A stretch of 64,000 bases of DNA, from positions 434,001 to 498,000 of the forward strand of contig NZ_FOGO01000001.1 in the NCBI RefSeq assembly GCF_900111245.1. The letters run 5' to 3'. Under the pieces are notes generated by a model, which had not been told where the DNA came from, did no database searches, and was given only the letters and a program-made list of their open reading frames with translations. This document shows, in pieces, positions 11,849 through 20,774 of this stretch; positions within the stretch are counted from its first letter, which is position 1, and every line of letters begins with the position of its first letter. A program made the translations under genes and the position numbers. Origin of the DNA: Streptomyces qinglanensis. Its GTDB lineage: Bacteria > Actinomycetota > Actinomycetes > Streptomycetales > Streptomycetaceae.

Positions 11849-12547
11849 TCAGTCGTCCAGACCGCGCTCGATCGCGTACCGCACGAGCTCCACCCGGTTG
11901 TGCAACTGCAGTTTGCCCAGGGTGTTCTGGACATGGTTCTGCACGGTGCGGTGCGAGATGACGAGCCGCTCGGCGATCTGCTTGTAGCCCAGTCCCTTGG
12001 CGACCAGCCGCAGCACCTCCGTCTCCCGGTCGGTCAGCTTCGGCACGTCCGGGCCCTGCTCGGCGGCCGGGGCCGGGTCGGCGGCCAGCCTGCGGTACTC
12101 GCCCAGCACCAGTCCGGCGAGCCCCGGGGTGAAGACCGGATCGCCCAGCGCCGTGCGGCGCACCGCGTCCAGCAGCTCCTGCGGGCCGGCGGATTTGACC
12201 AGATAGCCCGTGGCGCCGGACTTGACGGCCTCCAGCACGTCGGAGTGCTCGCCGCTGGCCGACAGCACGAGCACCCGCGGTGCGGCCCCGGGGCCGACCA
12301 GTTCGCGGCAGACCTCCACTCCGGGCTTGTCCGGCAGGTTCAGGTCCAGTACCAGGACGTCGGGCGCGGCGGCGCGGGCCCTGCGGACCGCCTGCTCGCC
12401 GTCGCCCGCCGTGGCGACGACCTCGAACCCGGCCTCGGCCAGGTCCCGGGCGACGGCCTCGCGCCACATCGGGTGGTCGTCGACGACCATCACCTTGACG
12501 GGTGCCGCGCCGCCGTCCGGCCCGGTCCACCGCTCCTCAGTTGCCAT
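11849..12547 (-). CDS. LuxR/NarL-family response regulator
   Basis: 232 aa. The receiver domain (residues ~18-130) has the acidic pair in MVVDDHPMW, phospho-acceptor D68 in LVLDLNLPD, and Lys in GYLVKSAG. The C-terminal LuxR-type helix-turn-helix reads LTDRETEVLRLVAKG, then YKQIAERLVISHRTVQNHV. The first bases of the gene overlap the last 11 nt of the histidine kinase gene, so the pair is translationally coupled and probably cognate. Target genes cannot be told from the sequence. Confidence 0.95.
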   Translation of the reverse strand: MATEERWTGPDGGAAPVKVMVVDDHPMWREAVARDLAEAGFEVVATAGDGEQAVRRARAAAPDVLVLDLNLPDKPGVEVCRELVGPGAAPRVLVLSASGEHSDVLEAVKSGATGYLVKSAGPQELLDAVRRTALGDPVFTPGLAGLVLGEYRRLAADPAPAAEQGPDVPKLTDRETEVLRLVAKGLGYKQIAERLVISHRTVQNHVQNTLGKLQLHNRVELVRYAIERGLDD

Positions 12548-13751
12548 CCTTGGGAACCCTCATCTCCACTTCCGTCCCCTGCCCGGGCACCGACACCAGC
12601 TCGGCGGTGCCGCCCAGCTCCCGCAGCCTTCCCCGGATGGACAGCTCGACGCCCATCCGCCCCTCGGCCTCGGCGGCCGCCAGCCGTCCCGCGGGGATGC
12701 CGGGACCGTCGTCCCGCACGGACACGATCACCGCATCCGGCTCGTCCTCCAGCAGGATCCAGGCGTGCGCCCCGTCCCCGGCGTGCTGGTCCACGTTGTC
12801 CAGCGCGGCGGCGACGGCAGCCGCCAGCTCCGCGGCCGTGCGGCCGGGCAGCAGCACCGGCGCACCGGGCTCGGCGAACGTGACCCGGGCCCCCGCGTAC
12901 GAGGAGAGCAGCGCGCGTACGTCGCACGGTGCGGTCCGGGCAGCGGTCCCCGAGCCGCCCCCGGCATCCGGGCCCCGGCCGGCAGCGCCCCGCGGGCCGG
13001 GCACGGCACCGGGCTCCGGGGCGGAGGCACGTCCCGGTTCGGGCACGACCCCGCTGGAGACCAGGGCGCGGAGTGCGACCTCCTGCTCGCCCGCCATCCG
13101 GCCGAGTTCCGCCGCCTCCCCGCCCAGGGCCGTGCCCCTGCGCTGCACCATGGCCAGCACCTGCAGGACGCTGTCGTGGATGTCCCGGGCCAGCCGCTCC
13201 CGCTCGCGGGTCGCCGCCTCTATCCGGAGCGCCCGCGCCAGGGTGCGCTCGCTGGCGCGGGCCACCTCGATGACGTAGCCGATGGCGACGCTCGCCACGC
13301 AGACGAGCAGCACGTTGTGGAAGGTGGAGCGGGTGATCATGCCGCGTTCGACGACGTTGGCGGCTCCGACCAGCACCGAGGCGCCCGCGGCCCAGCGCCA
13401 GCCGCCCTTGAGCGCGAAGGCGAGGACGGGACCCGCAACCCAGATGGACGGCAGGGTCGGGCCCACCTGGTGGTGTCCGTCCACCACGGGCGTCAGGAGG
13501 ATCCCGGCGAGACCCAGCACGATGTCCGTGACCAGGAACGGCAGCGTGCAGCGGTCGGCCGAGCCGAGCTTGCGCAGGGTGGCGAACGTCCAGCCGCCGA
13601 GCAGCAGCAGGAAGAGCACGCCCGGGAGCGGCGTGCTGTACTCCGGGTAGCTCCAGGCGAAGACACCGGCGGCGTAGAGCACGGCAAGGATCCGGTAGCC
13701 CGTCAACGCCCGCCACAGCGGCTGCTCGACGGACATCGTGCGCACCGCCAC
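12537..13751 (-). CDS. Sensor histidine kinase (HisKA_3/NarL-type, MacS-like)
   Basis: About 404 aa. The N-terminal half (~30-180) has five or six hydrophobic segments, for example AVLYAAGVFAWSY and VLFLLLLGGW, so the sensor is membrane-embedded with little extracellular domain. The phospho-acceptor His, near residue 192, is in LARDIHDSVLQVLAMV. The HATPase domain has N-box ALDNVDQHAG and G-boxes VRDDGPGIP and GRMGVELSIRGR. A long Ala/Pro/Gly-rich insert before the N-box is probably disordered. GTG 13751 was chosen because GAGAGAGGGGG lies just upstream. An ATG at 13736 is possible. It forms a two-gene operon with the response regulator. Confidence 0.9.
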   Translation of the reverse strand: MAVRTMSVEQPLWRALTGYRILAVLYAAGVFAWSYPEYSTPLPGVLFLLLLGGWTFATLRKLGSADRCTLPFLVTDIVLGLAGILLTPVVDGHHQVGPTLPSIWVAGPVLAFALKGGWRWAAGASVLVGAANVVERGMITRSTFHNVLLVCVASVAIGYVIEVARASERTLARALRIEAATRERERLARDIHDSVLQVLAMVQRRGTALGGEAAELGRMAGEQEVALRALVSSGVVPEPGRASAPEPGAVPGPRGAAGRGPDAGGGSGTAARTAPCDVRALLSSYAGARVTFAEPGAPVLLPGRTAAELAAAVAAALDNVDQHAGDGAHAWILLEDEPDAVIVSVRDDGPGIPAGRLAAAEAEGRMGVELSIRGRLRELGGTAELVSVPGQGTEVEMRVPKDGN

Positions 13752-13934
13752 GCCCGCCCCCTCTCTCCGCGGCGGAACAGCTCCGCCGCGGTCGCTCCGC
13801 ACTCCCCGCCCCGACCGGGACAGGGCCCCGCCCGGAACGCGCCGGACTCACGAGCCCCCGGCGACCTCGACCGCGACGCGCCGGGCTCTCGGGTCCCGCC
13901 ACGCGGCCCGGCCCCGTCCGGACGGCCGGCCCCT

Positions 13935-13991
13935 GGTCCGTCCGGTCGGCCGGTTCCCGGTCCGTCCGACGGTCGGGCCCCGGTCCGTCCG
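13935..13991 (+). repeat. Three copies of a 10-mer in the kinase/acyltransferase gap
   Basis: GGTCCGTCCG occurs at 13935-13944, 13959-13968 and 13982-13991, spaced 24 and 23 nt apart. The rest of 13752-14003 is GC-rich without a gene. The spacing is close to two helical turns, but simple-sequence drift in GC-rich DNA is an equal explanation. Confidence 0.4.
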
Positions 13992-14003
13992 AGCGGGAAG
14001 GCC

Positions 14004-14801
14004 CTAGGCCGCCCGGCCGCCCCCGGCCCGGTCCTGACCGGCCTGCCCCTGCTCCGGCCGCTCCTTGCGCGCGGCCTCGGCGGCCTTCTCCGCCTTCTCC
14101 GCCTTCTCCGCCTTGGCCGCCTCGGCCAGTTGGCGCTTGGCCGCCGTGGCGTAGATGTCCACGTACTCCTGCCCGGAGAGCTTCAGGATCGCGTACATCA
14201 CCTCGTCGGTGACCGCGCGCTGGATGAACCGGTCGTTGTCCATGCCCTGGTACCGGCTGAAGTCCAGCGGCTCACCGATCCGGATGCCGGGGCGCATCAG
14301 CTTGGGTACGACCTTGCCGGGCGGCTGGATCTTCTCCGTGTCGATCATCGCCACCGGGAGCACCGGCGCACCCGAGCGCAGCGCGACCCGCGCCAGACCG
14401 CCGGGCTTGCCGCGGTAGAGGCGGCCGTCGGGCGAGCGGGTGCCCTCGGGGTAGATCCCGAACAGCTCGCCGCGCTCCAGCACCTCCAGCCCGCTGCGGA
14501 TCGCCGCCTCGCCCGCCCCGCGGACGCCGGAGCGGTCCACCGGGAGCTGGCCGACGCCCTTGAAGAACGCCGCCGTCAGCTTGCCCTTGACCCCGGGTGA
14601 GGTGAAGTACTCGGCCTTCGCGATGAAGGTGACCTTCCGGTCCAGGACGGCGGGCAGGAAGAAGGAGTCGGAGAAGGAGAGGTGGTTGCTCGCCAGGATG
14701 GCGGGCCCCTCGGCGGGCACGTTCTCCAGGCCCTCCACCCAGGGCCGGAACGCGAGCTTCAGCGAGCTGCCGACCGACAGCTTCATCGCGCTGTAGAACA
14801 A
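14004..14801 (-). CDS. 1-acylglycerol-3-phosphate O-acyltransferase family protein (PlsC-like)
   Basis: About 265 aa. The acyltransferase core has the catalytic motif ILASNHLSFSDSF (the NHxxxxD box), then FIAKAEYF, GIYPEGTRSPDG and APVLPVAMI, which bind the phosphate and acyl chain. The enzyme would make phosphatidic acid or acylate a related lipid at the membrane. The C-terminus has a charged repeat, AEKAEKAEKAAEAA, absent from the core fold and probably helical or disordered. The proposed start is the TTG at 14801 (MFYSAMKL), because AAGGAGG lies 6 nt upstream; the ATG at 14786 has no such site. Confidence 0.88.
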   Translation of the reverse strand: MFYSAMKLSVGSSLKLAFRPWVEGLENVPAEGPAILASNHLSFSDSFFLPAVLDRKVTFIAKAEYFTSPGVKGKLTAAFFKGVGQLPVDRSGVRGAGEAAIRSGLEVLERGELFGIYPEGTRSPDGRLYRGKPGGLARVALRSGAPVLPVAMIDTEKIQPPGKVVPKLMRPGIRIGEPLDFSRYQGMDNDRFIQRAVTDEVMYAILKLSGQEYVDIYATAAKRQLAEAAKAEKAEKAEKAAEAARKERPEQGQAGQDRAGGGRAA

Positions 14802-15144
14802 CCTCGACCTCCTTGGTGGGACCGCACCGACCCTATCCCGCCCCGGTGCTCCGGGAACCCGGCCGCCCGTACCGGGCCGCGGGGGGGGGAGGGGGGAGCC
14901 GGGCTTACCCGGTGAGGCACCGCCTGGCAGCACTCCGCCGCCCCAGCAGGACTCCGGCCAGCAGGACTCCGCCCGGCCCGGCCGCCGCGCGGGGACGGGC
15001 TGCCGCCGCGGGCGCTGCAGCCGGGACCGGGACCGGCCGCTGTACTCCTGCGGGCCCCCTGGACACTGCCGGAGTACCCGGCGACGAATTAGGGTGGCAG
15101 CACTCCTTGCCGAGTTCCGACAGCTGAGCCTCTGGAGGCCCACC
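14802..15144. other. Divergent intergenic region, acyltransferase/esterase
   Basis: No gene was seen. It holds a G-rich tract near 14880-14897 (a run of about ten G, then a second run), two copies of CAGCAGGACTCCG near 14946 and 14961, and a possible -10 TAGGGT at 15090-15095 for the esterase gene. No matching -35 was found. Confidence 0.4.
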
Positions 15145-15942
15145 GTGCCGCCCATCCTCCCCGGAGCCGAGCCCTTCCGCCACGACGGTTCGTCGACCGG
15201 CGTGCTGCTCTGCCACGGCTTCACCGGGTCCCCGCAGTCGCTGCGCCCCTGGGCCGAGGACCTGGCCGGGCACGGCCTGACCGTCTCCCTGCCCCTGCTC
15301 CCCGGCCACGGCACCCGCTGGGAGGAGCTGGCGATGACGGGCTGGGAGGACTGGTACGCGACCGTGGACCGGGAGCTGCGGCTGCTGCGCGACCGGTGCG
15401 ACCGGGTCTTCGTCTGCGGCCTGTCGATGGGGGGTTCGCTGGCGCTGCGGCTGGCCGCCCGGCACGGAGCGGCGGTGCAGGGGATCGTCCTGGTCAACCC
15501 GGCCTCGACGTTCCCGCGGATGCAGGGGTACGCGCTGTCCGTGGGCCGCTTCCTGATCCGCTCGGCGCCGGGCATCGCGGACGACATCGCCAAGGGCGGC
15601 CGGCACGAGGTGGGCTACGACCGGGTGCCCACCCGGGCCGCGTACGCGATGCGCGACCTGGTCCGCGTCGTCCGGAACGACCTGCCGAAGGTGACGCAGC
15701 CGCTCCTGCTGCTGCACAGCAGGACGGACCATGTGGTGCCGCCCACCGACTCCGCGCTCGTCCTGAGCCGGGTCTCCTCCACCGACGTGACCGAGACCGT
15801 GCTGGAGCACAGCTTCCACGTCGCCACCCTCGACCACGACGCCGAGCAGATCTTCGCCGACAGCCGCGGCTTCATCGACCGGCTCACCGCCGCCGAGGAC
15901 GCGCCGCTCAGCACGGCACGGAGCGCCCGTGACAGCGCGTGA
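15145..15942 (+). CDS. Alpha/beta hydrolase, carboxylesterase/monoacylglycerol lipase type
   Basis: 265 aa. The oxyanion region LLCHGFTGSPQSLRPWA, nucleophile elbow GLSMGGSLAL, acid residue in LHSRTDHVVPP, and His in HSFHVATLDHD make a complete catalytic triad of the Est30-like family. These enzymes hydrolyse short acyl esters or monoacylglycerols in the cytosol. GTG 15145 (VPPILPGAEPF) follows CTGGAGG by 6 nt, so the earlier in-frame codons from 15094 were not used. It overlaps the next gene by 14 nt. The divergent acyltransferase gives a loose lipid-metabolism context. Confidence 0.9.
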   Translation: MPPILPGAEPFRHDGSSTGVLLCHGFTGSPQSLRPWAEDLAGHGLTVSLPLLPGHGTRWEELAMTGWEDWYATVDRELRLLRDRCDRVFVCGLSMGGSLALRLAARHGAAVQGIVLVNPASTFPRMQGYALSVGRFLIRSAPGIADDIAKGGRHEVGYDRVPTRAAYAMRDLVRVVRNDLPKVTQPLLLLHSRTDHVVPPTDSALVLSRVSSTDVTETVLEHSFHVATLDHDAEQIFADSRGFIDRLTAAEDAPLSTARSARDSA

Positions 15943-16540
15943 CCCGGACGAGGAGGAGCCGCACGAGTCCCGGGGCGGGTCCGGGTCGCGCGGCGGGTCG
16001 TCCCTGCCCCCCGAGGAGGAGGCGGCCTGGGCCGCGATCGTCGCCGCGTACGGCGAGGAACCCGCGGCGGACACGGCGGACGGCGCGTCCGGGAACCGCG
16101 GCCCGGACGGAGACCGGGAGGAGGACCGGGACGGCGCCGGGGAGCCGGACGGCGACATGCTCGCCAAGCCCCGGCCCGCTCCCGACGCGGAACCCCCGGC
16201 GCGCAGCTTCACCGTCTACGCGGCCGGAACCGGGCCGCGCGACTGGCAGCCCGCCCCGCCGGAGGACGGCACAGGGGACGAGGACGGCGAGGGGCACTTC
16301 GAGCCGCCGGAGCCGCCGCCGCTGCCCGAGACGGACACCACCACCAAGTTCGCCTGGGTCGCCGCGCTGGGCGGACCGCTGCTGCTGATCGGCGCCGTGC
16401 TGCTGCAGGCCGATCTGACGTGGTGGATCGTCACGCTGGGGGTGGGCGGCTTCCTGGGCGGGTTCGCCACCCTGGTGACCCGGCTGCGGGACGGCCGGGA
16501 CGACGATCCGGACGACCCGGGCCGCGGCGCGGTGGTCTGA
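15929..16540 (+). CDS. Hypothetical acidic membrane protein
   Basis: 203 aa, function not recognised. Residues 1-~140 are strongly acidic and rich in Gly, Pro, Glu and Asp, likely disordered. Two closely spaced transmembrane helices follow (FAWVAALGGPLLLIGAVLL and WWIVTLGVGGFLGGFATLV), then a short charged tail. The GTG start lies inside the end of the esterase gene, so the two are translationally coupled. Confidence 0.75.
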   Translation: MTARDPDEEEPHESRGGSGSRGGSSLPPEEEAAWAAIVAAYGEEPAADTADGASGNRGPDGDREEDRDGAGEPDGDMLAKPRPAPDAEPPARSFTVYAAGTGPRDWQPAPPEDGTGDEDGEGHFEPPEPPPLPETDTTTKFAWVAALGGPLLLIGAVLLQADLTWWIVTLGVGGFLGGFATLVTRLRDGRDDDPDDPGRGAVV

Positions 16541-16552
16541 CCGGGGCCCGGC

Positions 16553-17335
16553 TCACCCCGCGGGGACGCGCAGGGCCGCCAGCACCGGGAGGTGGTCGGT
16601 GGCGGCGGCCAGATCGCCCTCCGCCACCCCCGGCAGCCCGCGGGGCACGCCCGCGCCCAGCACCTCGACCCGCTCCCCCGCGAAGACGGCGTCGATGCGC
16701 TGCCGCGGCGCGGCGGCAGGCGAGGTGTGCTCCGCGCTCCAGGGCGCCGCGTCCCAGGCGTCCCGCAGCCCCGCACCGAGCAGCGCGAACGTCGGGCCGC
16801 CCGCTCGCTCGTTGACGTCCCCGGCGGCCACCACGGCCGGGCCCAGCGCGGCGGTCCGCTCCAGCAGCGCGCGGGCCTGCTCCCGCCGTTCGCGGGCCTG
16901 CAGACTCAGGTGGAAGCTGACCACGCCCAGCCGCGCTGCGGGGCCCAACCGCAGCCGGGCGAGGGCGAACCCGCGCCGGTGCAGCCCGGGCGTACGCGGC
17001 AGCAGCACGTCCTCGGTGTGCTCCACATGGGCCCGCAGCGAGGCGAGGACCAGCGGTCCGGCAGCCGTCGCACCGCCGGTCACATAGGTGAGGCCGGTGC
17101 GGCGGGCCAGCCAGGCCGCGCGCTTGCGCCAGCGGAAGAAGCGCGGCGCCTCCTGCACGCACACGACGTCCGGGGCGCAGGCCCGGACGACCCGGACGAG
17201 CGCCTCCGGATCGTCGCGCAAGGAGCGGATGTTGTAGCTGAGCAGGCGGACGACGGCCGCGCCGTCGGGCTCCGTGCGGGAGTGCGGCAGTTCCGCGGCC
17301 CGCACGGGCCGCGCCCCGGTGGTGTGCCCCGTCAT
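16553..17335 (-). CDS. Endonuclease/exonuclease/phosphatase-family hydrolase
   Basis: 260 aa. The fold signatures are RLLSYNIRSL (metal-binding Asn), DVVCVQEAPRFF (metal Glu), VSFHLSLQARER, VVAAGDVNERAG (catalytic Asp-x-Asn), and the C-terminal TDHLPVLAAL (Asp-His). The superfamily includes AP endonucleases, sphingomyelinases and inositol phosphatases, and I cannot tell which substrate applies. There is no signal peptide. It starts 20 nt after the glucokinase stop, so it is probably in the same operon. Confidence 0.85.
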   Translation of the reverse strand: MTGHTTGARPVRAAELPHSRTEPDGAAVVRLLSYNIRSLRDDPEALVRVVRACAPDVVCVQEAPRFFRWRKRAAWLARRTGLTYVTGGATAAGPLVLASLRAHVEHTEDVLLPRTPGLHRRGFALARLRLGPAARLGVVSFHLSLQARERREQARALLERTAALGPAVVAAGDVNERAGGPTFALLGAGLRDAWDAAPWSAEHTSPAAAPRQRIDAVFAGERVEVLGAGVPRGLPGVAEGDLAAATDHLPVLAALRVPAG

Positions 17336-17355
17336 CGGCGCGGCCCCCGGTCCGG

Positions 17356-18297
17356 TCAGCCCTGGCGGGCGAGGTCCGCGACGCCCACCAGGCCCGCCTT
17401 GTTGCCCAGTTGGGCGGCGAGCACATCGGCGTGCGGGCGCCAGCGGCTGCCGACGAGCCAGCGCCGGTAGGACTTGCGGATCGGGTCGAGGACCAGTTCG
17501 CCCTCGTCGGAGACGCCGCCGCCGACGATGAAGGCGCCCGGGTCGAAGAGGGAGGCGAGGTCGGCGAGCCCGGCGCCCACCCAGCGGGCGAGCTCGCGGA
17601 AGGAGTCGATGGCGACCGGGTCGCCCTGCCGGGCCGCCTGGCTCACGTGCTTGCCCTGGATGCCCTCGGTGGTGCCGTCGCCCAGCCCCAGCAGGATCTC
17701 GGCGTTGTCCGGGGTCGCGGTGGCGCGCTGCCGGGCATAGCGCAGCAGCGCGCGCCCGGAGGCGTACTGCTCCCAGCAGCCCTGGTTGCCGCAGCCGCAC
17801 AGCAGTCCGTCGGGGACCATCCGGATGTGGCCGAACTCGGCGGCCACTCCGTACCGTCCGCGGTGCAGTTTGCCGCCGATGATGGTGCCGCCGCCCAGGC
17901 CGGTGCCGATCGTGATGCAGACGACGTCCTCGTGGCCGGTGCCGACGCCGAACTTGTACTCGCCCCAGGCCGCGGCGTTGGCGTCGTTCTCGATCACGAC
18001 GGGCAGGTCGATGCGCTGCTCGACCTTGTCCTTGAGCGGCTCGTGACGCCAGCTCAGGTTGGGGGTGAACAGCACGGTGGCGCGCTTGTCGTCCACGTAC
18101 CCGGGGGCGCCGATCCCGACGGCCTCCACCTGGTGCTGGGCGCTGGCCTGGCGGACGGCGTCCGCGATGGCGTCGATCACGGCCTCGGGGGTGTCGGGTG
18201 TGGGCACCTTGCTGGTCTCGAGGATCGTGCCTTTCTCGTCCACAACGCCAGCCGCGATCTTGGTGCCGCCGATGTCGACCCCGATTGTGAGTCCCAT
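17356..18297 (-). CDS. glkA: ROK-family glucokinase
   Basis: 313 aa. The N-terminal phosphate loop is GVDIGGTKIAAGVVD; the sugar site is IENDANAAAWGE; the ROK zinc motif is CGCGNQGCWEQYASG after EFGHIRM. It phosphorylates glucose with ATP. In S. coelicolor the near-identical GlkA is also needed for glucose repression, which is known of the family rather than shown here. ATG 18297 follows GAGGGACAC. Upstream, a weak TACGGT -10-like box lies at 18337-18342. The endonuclease/phosphatase-family gene follows directly. Confidence 0.96.
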   Translation of the reverse strand: MGLTIGVDIGGTKIAAGVVDEKGTILETSKVPTPDTPEAVIDAIADAVRQASAQHQVEAVGIGAPGYVDDKRATVLFTPNLSWRHEPLKDKVEQRIDLPVVIENDANAAAWGEYKFGVGTGHEDVVCITIGTGLGGGTIIGGKLHRGRYGVAAEFGHIRMVPDGLLCGCGNQGCWEQYASGRALLRYARQRATATPDNAEILLGLGDGTTEGIQGKHVSQAARQGDPVAIDSFRELARWVGAGLADLASLFDPGAFIVGGGVSDEGELVLDPIRKSYRRWLVGSRWRPHADVLAAQLGNKAGLVGVADLARQG

Positions 18298-18528
18298 GTG
18301 TCCCTCGGTCATCCGATGTGATCCCCGCCGCAGCCAACCGTACCGGAGCACACCGGCCCACCGGGCACGGTCCGGCACGTCCCGGGCGGCTGCCGGGGCG
18401 CAGGTCGCCTGCCGAATCCGGGCACCCTGCCGGGTCCGGTCAGCTACCGGAGGGCGCCGACGGCCGCCGGAGCCGGTCGGCCGCCGGGATGCCCTCGCCG
18501 AGGCCGGGGCCGCGCCGGTCGTGACCGC

Positions 18529-19128
18529 TCAGGCGGTATCGCGCGCCCCCGGACCCCCGGCGTCGGAGTCCGGGCCCGGATTCGGGTCCGGCTTCGGGTC
18601 CGGCTTCGGGTCCGGGTCCGGGTCCGGCTCGACGACGACCTCCTCGACGACCCGGGCGTCGCGGTCGGCGGCGCAGGTGAGGTCGGCGGCCTCCTCGACG
18701 TCGATCCGGTCGCCCGCGGGGGCCGGGCCGGCCGCGTTCGCGTCCCGCGGCTCGCTCCAACGGCGCTCGGACTCCTGGACCAGGGAGCGGTAGGCGGCGA
18801 GCAGCTCCCCGCCGGCCGCCGCGAGGTGGTCGAAGAGCTGCGGATTGCGCTCGACGACCGGTTCGAAGGTCGCCTTGGCCTGCTTGAACAACTGCTGTGC
18901 GACACCCTGCGCGGCAGCCGCTCCCACCGTGCCCGCCAGGGGCTTGCCGAACTCGGCGACCTTCTCGGTGACCGCGTCCGCCAGCTTGCGCAGTTCCTCG
19001 GCCGCGCTGGTGGGCGGCGGGCCGTACCGGGCGCGGCGGCGCGCCTTCTCGGCGGTCAGGTCCTCCTCGCACGCGGTGGCCCAGGCGTCGGGGTCCGGGG
19101 CGTCGGGGCGCTCGGCTTCATCGCTCAT
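18529..19128 (-). CDS. Conserved hypothetical protein (DUF5304-like)
   Basis: 199 aa, cytosolic, function unknown. Residues ~38-120 form predicted amphipathic helices (TSAAEELRKLADAVTEKVAEFG, GVAQQLFKQAKATFEPVV). The C-terminus has an Asp-Pro repeat (DPDPDPKPDPKPDPN, near 18570-18635) encoded by tandem GGGTCCGGCTTC-like units on the plus strand. The repeat could vary in length between strains. It is one of the small Streptomyces proteins usually found near glkA, as far as I recall. Confidence 0.75.
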   Translation of the reverse strand: MSDEAERPDAPDPDAWATACEEDLTAEKARRRARYGPPPTSAAEELRKLADAVTEKVAEFGKPLAGTVGAAAAQGVAQQLFKQAKATFEPVVERNPQLFDHLAAAGGELLAAYRSLVQESERRWSEPRDANAAGPAPAGDRIDVEEAADLTCAADRDARVVEEVVVEPDPDPDPKPDPKPDPNPGPDSDAGGPGARDTA

Positions 19129-19328
19129 GGCGGGCTCCTACGGGCGGCGGGTGGCGGACGGTGCGCGGAGTTGCGCGGCGGAGGCTGACGCGGGCCCGCG
19201 CACCTCCCGACGTTACCCGAACGGCGGCGCGGGGCGCGGGCGTCCGGCCGCGGAGGCGAACCGCCGGACGCATCGGCTCCTCCCGTGCCGATCAGCGCGC
19301 GCCGATCAGCCCGCGCAGACGCGGCCGC

Positions 19329-20774
19329 TCAGTCCGCGCGTCCCGCCGGCCGGGAGCCGGCCTGCTCGGGCCACAGCTCCGGGTCGGGTGCGAAGCGGAC
19401 CCCCAGCACCCCGCCCTTGAGGCCGGCGCCGGAGACGCGGCAGCGGCGCAGCGCCGAGGGGAGCGGCAGCACCCGGCGGTAGGGGCCGACGCCGACGGTC
19501 AACTCGTCCCCGCGGCGTACCAGTTCCAGCTCGTCCCGGTCGGCGCCCGGCAGCGGCAGGTGCCACACCAGCCGGCCGTCCCCGGCCAGCCGGTCCTCCA
19601 GCCAGCCGTAGGCCACGTCGGTGCCGGGCCCGCTCTCGGCCCCGGCGGGCGGGTGCAGCCCGGGGCCGCTCTCCCGGTCGGCCGCCACGGCGGTGCGGGC
19701 TGCGGCGGCCAGTGCCCCCAGATCCTCGGGGCCGCGCGGATCGCGGCCCAGGTGCGGCAGCTCGCACAGCGGGACGGCCTCGGCCGCGCACTTCTCGCGC
19801 AGCGCGGCCAGCGCGGTCTGCTGCTGCCCGGCCAGCGCCGCCAGCCAGGGGTCGGCGGAGCCCGCGGGCAGCAGCCGGTTGGCGACGACGGACTCCAGCG
19901 CGAGCCCGTGCAGCCGCAGTCCGGCCCCGGCCGTGCGCAGGGCCTCGGCGGCGAGCGGTCCGGGCTCGGTGACCAGCCGGACGACGGTCGCCGGGGACTC
20001 CATGACCCGCTGGACCGCGGCCAGCTCCTGCGACCAGCGCGTGGCGGTCTCGTACAGCCACTGCGCGGGCATCGGGGCACCGGCGAGCTGGGCCAGCACG
20101 GGGCGCAGGGCGCGGGCCGTCTGCCGCTCGGCGGGGACGAGGCGGCGCAGATAGCGGCGTAGCTGGGCGGGCAGCGCGAGCAGGTTGATCCCCTGCGGGG
20201 AGGGCGGCATGTCGGCGACGACGATGTCCCAGCCGGCGTCCCAGCCGGCGTCCCAGTCGTCGCCGTCCCGGCCCCCGTGCCCGTCGCGGTCCGCCGTCCC
20301 GTCGGCGCTTCCCGCGTCCTGGCCGTGTGCCAGGTGCAGGGCACGCAGCAGCGCGAACGTCTCCGCACCGGGGAGTTCGGTCAGCTCGTCCTCGTCCAGC
20401 GGTACGGCGCCCAGCAGGTCGAGCACGGTCTTGCCGCGCTCCTGGAGGGTGACGGCCCGGCTGCGGAACTCCGCGCCGGAGTCGATGCGCAGCAGCCACA
20501 GCCCCGGCACCGCGGCGACGGGTTCCGGCCGGCCCGCCGCGGACGCGTCCGGCGGGGGAACCGGTGCGGCGGCCGCCGCACCGTCGGGTGCCGCGCCGAG
20601 CAGCGCGGCCAGGTGGCGCGCCGGCTCCGCGCTCAGCAGCAGGGTGCGGTGCCCCTGGGCCGCGGCCGCGCACGCGGTGGCCGCCGCCACCGTGCTGCGC
20701 CCGGCCCCGCCCGCGCCGGTGACCAGGACGGTCTGCGGGCCGGTGGGCCCGGAGCCGGGGGCCGCGCCGGTCAG
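19329..20774 (-). CDS. ArsA-like P-loop ATPase with altered Walker A, probable CTG start
   Basis: 481 aa. The N-terminal motif is VTGAGGAGRSTVAAATA. The position of the conserved Lys of the Walker A motif (GKST/GKTT) is Arg, so normal ATP hydrolysis is doubtful. Other ArsA/MinD-like features are LLLSAEPARHLAALLG and the Walker B-like DIVVADMPPSPQG. The C-terminal ~80 residues resemble the small beta domain of ArsA-like proteins. No ATG, GTG or TTG exists between the P-loop and the upstream gene's stop. The only nearby candidate is the CTG at 20774, whose CTGA overlaps that stop codon. It is coupled to the SRPBCC gene. Function is unknown; arsenic transport is not implied. Confidence 0.8.
   Translation of the reverse strand: MTGAAPGSGPTGPQTVLVTGAGGAGRSTVAAATACAAAAQGHRTLLLSAEPARHLAALLGAAPDGAAAAAPVPPPDASAAGRPEPVAAVPGLWLLRIDSGAEFRSRAVTLQERGKTVLDLLGAVPLDEDELTELPGAETFALLRALHLAHGQDAGSADGTADRDGHGGRDGDDWDAGWDAGWDIVVADMPPSPQGINLLALPAQLRRYLRRLVPAERQTARALRPVLAQLAGAPMPAQWLYETATRWSQELAAVQRVMESPATVVRLVTEPGPLAAEALRTAGAGLRLHGLALESVVANRLLPAGSADPWLAALAGQQQTALAALREKCAAEAVPLCELPHLGRDPRGPEDLGALAAAARTAVAADRESGPGLHPPAGAESGPGTDVAYGWLEDRLAGDGRLVWHLPLPGADRDELELVRRGDELTVGVGPYRRVLPLPSALRRCRVSGAGLKGGVLGVRFAPDPELWPEQAGSRPAGRAD

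Noticed and set aside
14880..14900. G-rich tract as a G-quadruplex or regulatory element.
   Set aside because: The runs are not spaced in four blocks and homopolymer drift is common in this DNA.
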